Source of the DNA: Bacteroidales bacterium UBA5072
GTDB taxonomy: Bacteria; Bacteroidota; Bacteroidia; Bacteroidales; UBA10428
Direction of reading: 5' to 3'
DNA length: 48,733 bases
Assembly (NCBI GenBank): GCA_002415855.1
Contig: DIAS01000118.1
Coordinates: forward strand, 1-48,733
Shown here piece after piece: positions 1-6,571 of this stretch. Within the stretch, counting starts at the first letter, position 1; each line of letters begins with the position of its first letter. Made by a program: the position numbers and the translations under genes. The notes under the pieces are model-generated. The model saw nothing but the letters and a program-made list of their open reading frames with translations. It did not search any database and had not been told where the DNA came from.

Positions 1-405
1 GAGATCGGCCATTACAAGAAAAAGCATACCCTGACAGGTATACTGGCAGGCATTGCGCAGACCGGAATCACCCTGTTCATCCTTTCAATGCTGATCGCGA
101 ATCCGACCTTGTCGGCAGCCCTGGGAGGGGATGAGCCAAGTTTCCATCTTGGACTTATTGCATTCGGGATATTGTACAGTCCCATTTCCATGCTGACCGG
201 ATTGCTGATGAATCATGTTTCACGCAGGAATGAGTATGCAGCAGACAGGTTTGTTAGGGACAACCACAATGCTGAAGCCCTGATTGCTGCCTTGAAGAAA
301 CTGTCATCGAAAAACCTGAGTAATCTTACACCGCATCCTGTATATGTTTTCTTTCATTATTCGCATCCAACGTTGCTGCAGCGGATACAGGCCTTAAGAA
401 GGTAA
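1..405 (+). CDS. M48-family (Ste24-like) membrane zinc endopeptidase, 3' part
   Basis: The reading frame is open from base 1 and the first residues are EIGHY, the second half of an HExxH zinc motif, so the N-terminal part lies outside the window. A hydrophobic segment follows (GILAGIAQTGITLFIL), then another (LIAFGILYSPISMLTGLL), then SRRNEYAADRF, whose Glu is the usual third zinc ligand of M48 enzymes (NExxAD). The end STHPxxxxRI of the family appears here as SHPTLLQRIQAL. Known family members cleave membrane or CAAX-like proteins at the inner membrane. The substrate cannot be told from the sequence. The family call is firm; only the last 134 residues are visible. Confidence 0.9.
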   Translation, partial: EIGHYKKKHTLTGILAGIAQTGITLFILSMLIANPTLSAALGGDEPSFHLGLIAFGILYSPISMLTGLLMNHVSRRNEYAADRFVRDNHNAEALIAALKKLSSKNLSNLTPHPVYVFFHYSHPTLLQRIQALRR

Positions 406-468
406 AATTTGTCGGGCTTACTTCCGGTCAGCATGACAATCGGCAATCTGATTTTTATCCGCATAATC

Positions 469-499
469 TTTGTTCAATAAACTATTATTTATATTTTTG
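469..499 (+). promoter_or_regulatory. Bacteroidota housekeeping promoter of the tRNA pair
   Basis: TTTG at 469-472, exactly 19 bases, then TATTTTTG at 492-499: a full match to the Bacteroidota consensus TTTG-N19-TAnnTTTG. Transcription would start near 504-507, about 15 bases before the first tRNA. It may also read through into cinA, which starts 32 bases after the second tRNA with no terminator visible between. Confidence 0.75.
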
Positions 500-521
500 T
501 CAGCCCTGAAAGGATTTAGAC

Positions 522-595
522 GCCTCTTTAGCTCAGCTGGTCAGAGCGGCGGTTTCGTAAACCGCAGGTCGGGGGTTCAAATCCCCTGAGAGGCT
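522..595 (+). tRNA. tRNA-Thr (anticodon CGT)
   Basis: A complete cloverleaf can be folded by eye. The acceptor GCCTCTT pairs with GAGAGGC (one T-G pair), the D-arm is GCTC/GAGC, the anticodon stem GCGGT/ACCGC carries loop TTCGTAA with anticodon CGT (reads ACG), and the T-arm is GGGGG/CCCCT with TTCAAAT. The discriminator is T595. CCA is not encoded. It shares a promoter with the following tRNA. Confidence 0.95.
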
Positions 596-608
596 CAATT
601 CAGTTAAT

Positions 609-681
609 GCGGCAGTAGCTCAGTTGGTAGAGCGTGAGCTTCCCAAGCTCAAGGTCGTGGGTTCGAGACCCATTTGCCGCT
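609..681 (+). tRNA. tRNA-Gly (anticodon CCC)
   Basis: Cloverleaf: acceptor GCGGCAG with TTGCCGC, D-arm GCTC/GAGC, anticodon stem TGAGC/GCTCA with loop TTCCCAA giving anticodon CCC (reads GGG), T-arm GTGGG/CCCAT. The discriminator is T681. It lies 13 bases after tRNA-Thr. Both tRNAs of the pair have C at the wobble position and read only G-ending codons. Confidence 0.95.
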
Positions 682-713
682 CATAGTTATTATTGATTTG
701 TTGATTAAGAGAT

Positions 714-1961
714 TTGAATTCAGAAATAATCACCATCGGCGATGAGATCCTCATCGGGCAGGTAATTGATACCAATTCGGCTTTTCTTGCTGCGGAACTA
801 AACAGACTGGGCATTTCGGTGACCCGGATAACCTCGGTTGCTGATACACGTGAAAGCATCATTAAAGCCTTCGATGAAGCAGCCTTACGTGCCGATTTGA
901 TCATTTCCACAGGGGGACTTGGACCAACAAGTGATGACATCACCAAACATACGCTTACCGAGTACTTTGGAACAAAGCTGGTTCTGGTTCCTTCCGTTAT
1001 CGAAAAAATTAAGAATCTGCTCGCATCCCGTGGTGTTGAAATGAATGAGCTGAACCGGAAACAGGCTGAATTACCCGAAAGCTGTGAAATTCTGCCAAAC
1101 AGCGCAGGAACTGCCCAGGGAATGTGGTTCAAAAAGAAAGGCAAAGACTTTATTTCCCTGCCAGGGGTTCCCTATGAAATGAAGGCCATATTCAGGGAGC
1201 AGATGGAAACCAGGTTCAGGCAGCGTTTCACCTTACCGGTCATTCACCACATCACGGTATTGACGCATGGTATTCCAGAATCGGAAATGGCCGGCAGGCT
1301 CCATGACTGGGAAGCGGGATTACCTGATAACATGAAACTGGCCTACCTGCCTTCACCGGGTTTACTCCGGCTGAGGATAACAGGTAGATCAAACAACGAT
1401 CCGGACTCCTTAAAGACAAATATGGAAAGCGAAGTTGAAAAACTTCAGTTAATTGTCGGGGATAATATTTTCGGATATAATGAAGACAGACTTGAGGTAA
1501 TCATAGGTAAATTATTAAAGGAGAATAATTTAACACTATCAGTTACCGAAAGTTGCACTGGAGGCATGATCAGTTTGCTGATAACTTCAGTTCCCGGTTC
1601 CTCGGTTTATTATAAGGGCGGAATTGTGGCTTATTCCAACGAAATCAAGACCGCCGAGCTGAACGTAAGTCCTTATACGCTGCTGGTGAACGGCGCTGTA
1701 AGTCAGGCTGTGGTTGAGCAAATGGCCGACGGGATAAGAAACCGTTACCAGTCTGACTTTTCTGTAGCGGTCAGCGGTATTGCGGGACCAACGGGGGGTA
1801 CCGAAGAAAAGCCGGTGGGAACAACCTGGATCGCCGTTGCGTCCAAAAAAAGAATTGCCACACATATTCATAACTTTGGCGAAGACCGTGGAAGAAATAT
1901 GCAAAAGGCTGCCAATGCTGCCCTTTTCATGTTATGGAAGGAGATAAAGGATTGTTTGTAA
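714..1961 (+). CDS. cinA: CinA-type protein (nucleotide pyrophosphatase domain plus nicotinamide-nucleotide amidase)
   Basis: The 415-residue length is normal for full-length CinA. Residues 1-170 are the MoCF-biosynthesis-like domain (ITIGDEILIGQVIDTN at the start, STGGLGPTSDDITK near residue 65). From about 255 to the end is the CinA C-terminal domain (VTESCTGGMIS, then AVSGIAGPTGGTEEKPVG), which in characterised relatives deamidates nicotinamide mononucleotide for NAD recycling. The start is TTG at 714; no ATG lies near and the family's N-terminal sequence begins here. The gene directly follows the tRNA pair and precedes the ribosomal operon, as in other Bacteroidota. Confidence 0.95.
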   Translation: MNSEIITIGDEILIGQVIDTNSAFLAAELNRLGISVTRITSVADTRESIIKAFDEAALRADLIISTGGLGPTSDDITKHTLTEYFGTKLVLVPSVIEKIKNLLASRGVEMNELNRKQAELPESCEILPNSAGTAQGMWFKKKGKDFISLPGVPYEMKAIFREQMETRFRQRFTLPVIHHITVLTHGIPESEMAGRLHDWEAGLPDNMKLAYLPSPGLLRLRITGRSNNDPDSLKTNMESEVEKLQLIVGDNIFGYNEDRLEVIIGKLLKENNLTLSVTESCTGGMISLLITSVPGSSVYYKGGIVAYSNEIKTAELNVSPYTLLVNGAVSQAVVEQMADGIRNRYQSDFSVAVSGIAGPTGGTEEKPVGTTWIAVASKKRIATHIHNFGEDRGRNMQKAANAALFMLWKEIKDCL

Positions 1962-1962
1962 A

Positions 1963-1970
1963 TATTTTTG
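1963..1970 (+). promoter_or_regulatory. possible -7 element for the rpmB operon
   Basis: TATTTTTG matches the TAnnTTTG element. No good TTTG stands 19 bases upstream, so the call is weak. If used, the rpmB mRNA would have a leader of about 70 bases, long enough for translational feedback by a ribosomal protein, although no obvious structure was seen. Confidence 0.3.
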
Positions 1971-2047
1971 AATGCATTCTTGAATTTTTAAAAAAAAATA
2001 CCGTTCTTTGCAACCTGTTTTTAGAAAGCGAATAAACTGATTTAGAA

Positions 2048-2290
2048 ATGTCAAGAATTTGTCAGATTACGGGAAAAGCTGCGATGGTTGGAAATAATGT
2101 TTCGCATTCCAAGCGCAGGACAAAAAGAACCTTTGATGTGAACCTGTTTGATAAGAAGATCTTCCTTCAGGAAGAAAACCGTTGGGTCAGCCTCCGGGTT
2201 TCTGCTGCCGGAATTAGACTGATCAACAAGATAGGTTTGAAGAAAGCACTCGAAGAGGCTAAAAGCAAAGGATATATTAATAGTATTTAA
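2048..2290 (+). CDS. rpmB: 50S ribosomal protein L28 (bL28)
   Basis: The 80-residue protein begins MSRICQITGKAAMVGNNVSH and continues with SKRRTKRTFDVNL, the typical L28 start, and ends with the family's RLINKIGLKKAL segment. It is a structural protein of the large ribosomal subunit. It is the first gene of a tight three-gene operon (rpmB, rpmG, DUF4295 gene) with gaps of 18 and 6 bases. The short CxxC-like zinc form of L28 is not evident; only one Cys is present. Confidence 0.98.
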   Translation: MSRICQITGKAAMVGNNVSHSKRRTKRTFDVNLFDKKIFLQEENRWVSLRVSAAGIRLINKIGLKKALEEAKSKGYINSI

Positions 2291-2308
2291 CAATTAGCGC
2301 ATCAGGAT

Positions 2309-2491
2309 ATGGCAAAAAAAGGAAACAGGATACAGGTAATTCTTGAGTGCACGGAACACAAAGCCAGTGGTAAACCCGGTATGTCGCGTTACATCACCAC
2401 CAAGAACAGAAAGAATACACCTGAAAGAATGGAATTGAAGAAATACAATCCCGTGCTGAAGAAAGTTACTGTACACAAGGAAATTAAATAG
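2309..2491 (+). CDS. rpmG: 50S ribosomal protein L33 (bL33)
   Basis: A 60-residue basic protein, MAKKGNRIQVILECTEHKAS, with the L33 signature YITTKNRKNTPERMELKKYNP. It is a component of the large subunit near the E site. The CxxC pairs of zinc-binding L33 forms are absent (one Cys only), so this is the zinc-independent type. It is co-transcribed with rpmB and the DUF4295 gene, the standard Bacteroidota arrangement. Confidence 0.98.
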   Translation: MAKKGNRIQVILECTEHKASGKPGMSRYITTKNRKNTPERMELKKYNPVLKKVTVHKEIK

Positions 2492-2497
2492 CAAGCC

Positions 2498-2653
2498 ATG
2501 GCAAAGAAAGTAATAGCAACCCTGAAGACCGGTACCGGCAAAACATTTGCAAAGTGCGTCAAGATGGTGAAGTCGCCCAAGTCCGGCGCATACATGTTTA
2601 AGCAGGAAATCGTTCATGTGGACCACATCAAAGACTATTTCACACAGAAATAA
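2498..2653 (+). CDS. DUF4295 family small basic protein
   Basis: A 51-residue ORF starting MAKKVIATLKTGTGKTFAKC and ending DHIKDYFTQK, rich in lysine. This small family is found next to rpmG in Bacteroidota and is probably ribosome-associated because of its position and charge; its function has not been shown to my knowledge. It starts 6 bases after the rpmG stop and is followed 23 bases later by a strong terminator, so it closes the operon. Confidence 0.93.
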   Translation: MAKKVIATLKTGTGKTFAKCVKMVKSPKSGAYMFKQEIVHVDHIKDYFTQK

Positions 2654-2676
2654 GGTCTTATTAGGATATATAAAAT

Positions 2677-2710
2677 TGGCTTTCTTTGAATTAAGAAAGC
2701 CATTTTTTTT
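2677..2710 (+). terminator. Rho-independent terminator of the rpmB operon
   Basis: A perfect 10-bp stem (TGGCTTTCTT with AAGAAAGCCA), a 6-base loop and then eight T. It separates the ribosomal operon from ftsY, which begins 26 bases later. Confidence 0.93.
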
Positions 2711-2736
2711 CAGGCAAACACCAATTACCGCTTCTT

Positions 2737-3699
2737 ATGGCAATATTTGGCCTTTTCAGCAAACAAAACAAGGATGACCTTAGCCGTGGCCTGGAAAAGA
2801 CCAAGGATAGCGTTGTCAAACGGTTGTCCAGGGCTGTCATGGGTAAATCGAGTGTGGATGACGAAGTGCTCGATAATTTGGAAGAAGCATTGATTTCCTC
2901 TGATGTCGGTGTGAACACCACATTGCGTATTATCGAGCGTCTGCAGGCCAGAGTCAACCGCGAAAAGTATTTGAATACAGAAGAGCTTAACAGGATCCTT
3001 CGCGAAGAAATCAGCGCGCTGCTCGAGGAAAATAAACCGGAAAACGCAATTGACTTTTTATTGCCTCTGCCACAGCAACCTTATGTCATCATGGTTGTTG
3101 GCGTGAATGGTGTGGGTAAAACCACCACCATCGGAAAACTGGCCTGGCAATTCAAGAAAGCCGGCAAGCGGGTGTTGCTGGGAGCTGCTGATACGTTCAG
3201 GGCAGCTGCCGTTGATCAGTTGTCCATTTGGGCTGAACGGGTGGGGGTTCCGATTGTAAAACAACAGATGGGCAGCGATCCAGCCTCTGTTGCTTTTGAT
3301 GCTGTGACCTCTGCAAAATCAAATCATTTTGATGTTGTGATTGTGGATACGGCAGGCCGGCTTCATAACAAGGCTAATCTGATGAACGAACTGTCCAAAA
3401 TAAAACGTGTCATTCAGAAAGTCATTCCCGAAGCACCGCACGAGATTCTGCTCATACTCGACGGATCAACCGGGCAAAATGCATTTGAACAGGCTCGGCA
3501 GTTTACCGAGGCCACGCAGGTAAATGCCCTTGCCATAACCAAGCTCGATGGCACTGCCAAGGGCGGTGTAGTAATCGGAATCTCCGACCAATTTAAGATA
3601 CCTGTCCGGTACATCGGCATCGGTGAGAAAATGGAAGATCTCCAGGTATTTGACAGAAATGAATTTATAGAAACATTATTTTCCTCCAGCGGCCATTAG
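2737..3699 (+). CDS. ftsY: Signal recognition particle receptor FtsY
   Basis: The 320-residue SRP GTPase has an N domain (about 20-105) and a G domain with G1 VGVNGVGKTT (121-130), DTFRAAAVDQL, DTAGRLHNKANL and TKLDGTAKGG. It receives SRP-ribosome complexes at the inner membrane for co-translational insertion. The long acidic A domain of proteobacterial FtsY is missing, as in other Bacteroidota. The gene follows the rpmB operon terminator by 26 bases with no recognisable promoter in that gap, so read-through or a promoter inside the upstream operon is likely. Confidence 0.97.
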   Translation: MAIFGLFSKQNKDDLSRGLEKTKDSVVKRLSRAVMGKSSVDDEVLDNLEEALISSDVGVNTTLRIIERLQARVNREKYLNTEELNRILREEISALLEENKPENAIDFLLPLPQQPYVIMVVGVNGVGKTTTIGKLAWQFKKAGKRVLLGAADTFRAAAVDQLSIWAERVGVPIVKQQMGSDPASVAFDAVTSAKSNHFDVVIVDTAGRLHNKANLMNELSKIKRVIQKVIPEAPHEILLILDGSTGQNAFEQARQFTEATQVNALAITKLDGTAKGGVVIGISDQFKIPVRYIGIGEKMEDLQVFDRNEFIETLFSSSGH

Positions 3700-3761
3700 G
3701 CCAACCTTTCCTGACAGTCTTGTTTTTTTTGCAAAATCATCCAACCTATTCCAAGAAAGAA

Positions 3762-3769
3762 TATATTTG
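3762..3769 (+). promoter_or_regulatory. possible -7 element for the permease gene
   Basis: TATATTTG matches TAnnTTTG exactly. No TTTG lies at the proper distance (the nearest is 30 bases upstream). A start of transcription near 3775 would place the GTG codon at 3772 outside the mRNA and supports the ATG at 3802 as the translation start. Confidence 0.4.
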
Positions 3770-3801
3770 AGGTGTACAATTCAGACACTAAAGCCTTTCT
3801 T

Positions 3802-5247
3802 ATGCAATTATTCAGGACAAAGCCCATCAACCAGCTGTTGGCAGATGCATCCGACAAAGAACATGGTTTGAAAAAAGCCCTCAGCGGAGCCAGTCTGGTT
3901 ACCCTGGGCATCGGTGCCATTATCGGTACAGGTATTTTCGTTCTTACCGGAACTGTAGCTGCTAATTTTGCCGGTCCTGCGCTGGTACTATCATTTATCA
4001 TTTCTGCTGCAGGATGCGTTTTTGCTGGTTTGTGCTATGCCGAATTTGCCTCTATGATACCCATTTCGGGCAGCGCTTATACCTACTCCTACGCAACACT
4101 GGGTGAGTTTATCGCCTGGATAATTGGATGGGACCTGATTCTGGAATATCTTTTTGCTTCTTCCACCGTGGCTGTGGGTTGGTCAGGCTACATGGTAAGT
4201 TTCCTGCATGATTACAATATCGATATCCCATCGGTGCTTTGCAATGCCCCCTTTGATTATATCAAGGGGCAGGGGTGGATATTCACCGGTAGCATCATCA
4301 ACTTTCCGGCTATTTTTATTATTGCCCTGCTCTCTACGTTACTGGTAATAGGAATCAGAGAATCCGCCGGCCTGAATAACATTATTGTCGCTGTTAAGAT
4401 CATCGTTATTCTTCTTTTTATTGGATTCGGTCTTTCCTATATTGATACTTCCAACTGGACTCCCTTTATTCCGCCGAATCCAACCGGAGAATTTGGGAAT
4501 TTCGGTTTTTCAGGTGTTTTGCGTGGAGCAGCGGTAATCTTCTTTGCCTATATCGGGTTTGATGCGGTATCCACGGCGGCACAGGAGGCCAAAAACCCAC
4601 AGCGGGACATGCCCATCGGCATCCTGGGATCATTGCTGATCTGTACACTTTTATATGTCCTTGTCTCTGCTGTATTGACCGGAATTGAACCCTATGCCAA
4701 CCTGAATGTTCCGGCTCCCTTAGCACTGGCCATCGACAGAACCGGTGATGCCCTGATGTGGCTGCGTCCCCTGATTAAAATAGGTGCCATTGCCGGACTG
4801 AGCTCAGTCATTCTGGTTATGTTACTGGGTCAGCCACGAATATTCTATACCATGGCCAAAGACGGACTGCTGCCGGCAAATTTTGCAAAGGTGCATCCCC
4901 GATTCAGAACTCCTTATGTCACAACAATCCTTACGGGAATTGTATCCGGCATTATAGCCGGACTATTGCCCATTCACATTCTCAGCGAACTGGTTTCTAT
5001 CGGAACGCTGCTGGCCTTTACAATTGTCTGCATCAGCATCATCATTCTCAGGAAGAAAAGACCTGATGTTGAACGTCCTTTCAGGACACCTTTTGTACCA
5101 TGGGTTCCTCTGGCAGGCGCCGTTATATGTCTGATACAGATGTTCAGTCTTCCCTGGGAGACCTGGGAAAGGCTTCTCATCTGGATGGCCATTGGCCTGG
5201 TGATCTACTTCACATACAGCCGCAAGAACAGTAAACTCATACAGTAA
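3802..5247 (+). CDS. APC-superfamily amino acid permease
   Basis: A 481-residue protein with about twelve hydrophobic segments. The first membrane helix contains GIGAIIGTGIFVLTG, the unwound substrate-binding motif of APC carriers; CYAEFASMIPISGSAYTYSY and IAWIIGWDLILEYL follow. This places it in the cationic amino acid/basic permease branch (YhdG/CAT-like), an inner-membrane importer or exchanger. I chose ATG 3802 (MQLFRTKPINQLL) because the family begins this way; the frame is also open from GTG 3772. It lies between ftsY and rimO, which are neighbours in many relatives, so it appears to be inserted there. A paralogue with the same SRKNSKL ending lies at 26192-27919. The substrate is unknown. 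Confidence 0.92.
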   Translation: MQLFRTKPINQLLADASDKEHGLKKALSGASLVTLGIGAIIGTGIFVLTGTVAANFAGPALVLSFIISAAGCVFAGLCYAEFASMIPISGSAYTYSYATLGEFIAWIIGWDLILEYLFASSTVAVGWSGYMVSFLHDYNIDIPSVLCNAPFDYIKGQGWIFTGSIINFPAIFIIALLSTLLVIGIRESAGLNNIIVAVKIIVILLFIGFGLSYIDTSNWTPFIPPNPTGEFGNFGFSGVLRGAAVIFFAYIGFDAVSTAAQEAKNPQRDMPIGILGSLLICTLLYVLVSAVLTGIEPYANLNVPAPLALAIDRTGDALMWLRPLIKIGAIAGLSSVILVMLLGQPRIFYTMAKDGLLPANFAKVHPRFRTPYVTTILTGIVSGIIAGLLPIHILSELVSIGTLLAFTIVCISIIILRKKRPDVERPFRTPFVPWVPLAGAVICLIQMFSLPWETWERLLIWMAIGLVIYFTYSRKNSKLIQ

Positions 5248-5254
5248 ACACTGC

Positions 5255-6568
5255 ATGCATACCAGAGCAGAAAAAAAAGAGAAGATAAACGTCGTTACCC
5301 TTGGCTGCTCAAAGAATGTTGTGGATTCTGAACACCTGATGCGGCAGATCGAGGCGAATCATCTTGTGGTAAAGCATAACGATGAGTCCTTTGAAGCCAA
5401 AACTGTTATCATCAATACCTGTGGCTTCATCAAAGACGCCAAGCAGGAATCCATTGATACTATCCTGCGCTTTATCAGGGCCAGGGAAAATGGGCTGATC
5501 CGGTCCGTTTTGGTGATGGGATGCCTGTCGGAGCGGTATAAAAAAGATCTTGAGAAAGAAATACCTGATGTTGATAAGTACTTTGGAGTTAATGACTTAG
5601 AGTTAATTATCAAACATTTGGGTTTAAATTATCGGCAGTCTCTGCTGGGGGAACGTATGTTGACAACTCCCGGACATTATGCTTACCTGAAAATTTCAGA
5701 AGGCTGCGACAGGAAATGTTCATTTTGCGCCATACCGCTGATCCGGGGCAGGCATATATCAACTCCCATGGAACAGCTCATCCGCGAAGCCAGGAACCTA
5801 GCGCTTCAGGGTGTGAAGGAATTAATACTGATTGCACAGGACTTAACCTCCTATGGTCATGATATTTATAACAGACAGGCTTTGCCAGAGCTGCTCAGGG
5901 AATTGTCAGATATCCGCGGCCTGGAATGGATCCGCTTGCATTATGCCTATCCTGCAGGATTCCCCGTGGAGGTTCTCCAGGTGATGAAAGAACGTGAAAA
6001 CATATGCAGGTACCTGGATATACCATTTCAGCACAACAGCGATGCAGTGCTGCGTAAAATGCGGCGTGGCCATAACCGGGAGCAGAATTACCGGTTGATT
6101 GAATTAATCAGGAAGGAAATCCCGGACATTACACTCCGGACAACCTTGATAACCGGCCATCCGGGTGAAACGGAAAAAGAATACAATGAACTGGTCGACT
6201 TCGTGAAACAGATTGAATTTGAACGGCTTGGCATTTTCACCTATTCCGAGGAAGAAGGTACCTGGGCAGCCGAAAGCTGGAAGGACCGCATTCCTGAAAA
6301 AGTAAAAAAAGAACGCGCAGACTACCTGATGTCAATTCAACAGAGTATTTCCAGTAAGCAGAACCTTAGTAAGATAGGAACAATAATTAAAGTATTGGTT
6401 GATGGTAGGGAAGGGGAGTACTACATTGGTCGTTCTGCCTCGGATTCTCCCGAGGTGGATAATGAGGTCCTTCTTCCTGTCTGTGAAAAGTCTGTCATTA
6501 CCGGTAATTTCTACCCGGTACTAATAAAGCGTGCAGAAGATTTTGATTTGTACGGGCAGGTCGTTTAA
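5255..6568 (+). CDS. rimO: Ribosomal protein S12 methylthiotransferase RimO
   Basis: The 437-residue enzyme has the methylthiotransferase domain cysteines C18 (LGCSKN), C55 (INTCGF) and C90 (VMGCLSE) for one iron-sulfur cluster, the radical-SAM motif CDRKCSFC (C151, C155, C158) for the other, and a C-terminal TRAM domain (from about 375). It adds a methylthio group to the conserved Asp of ribosomal protein S12. The SEGCDRKCSFCAIPLIRG form and the length separate it from MiaB. It starts 7 bases after the permease stop and ends 3 bases before the convergent clpC stop. Confidence 0.95.
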   Translation: MHTRAEKKEKINVVTLGCSKNVVDSEHLMRQIEANHLVVKHNDESFEAKTVIINTCGFIKDAKQESIDTILRFIRARENGLIRSVLVMGCLSERYKKDLEKEIPDVDKYFGVNDLELIIKHLGLNYRQSLLGERMLTTPGHYAYLKISEGCDRKCSFCAIPLIRGRHISTPMEQLIREARNLALQGVKELILIAQDLTSYGHDIYNRQALPELLRELSDIRGLEWIRLHYAYPAGFPVEVLQVMKERENICRYLDIPFQHNSDAVLRKMRRGHNREQNYRLIELIRKEIPDITLRTTLITGHPGETEKEYNELVDFVKQIEFERLGIFTYSEEEGTWAAESWKDRIPEKVKKERADYLMSIQQSISSKQNLSKIGTIIKVLVDGREGEYYIGRSASDSPEVDNEVLLPVCEKSVITGNFYPVLIKRAEDFDLYGQVV

Positions 6569-6571
6569 AGA

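Noticed and set aside
3772..3801. GTG start of the first permease
   Set aside because: It gives a non-family extension and lies before the likely transcription start.
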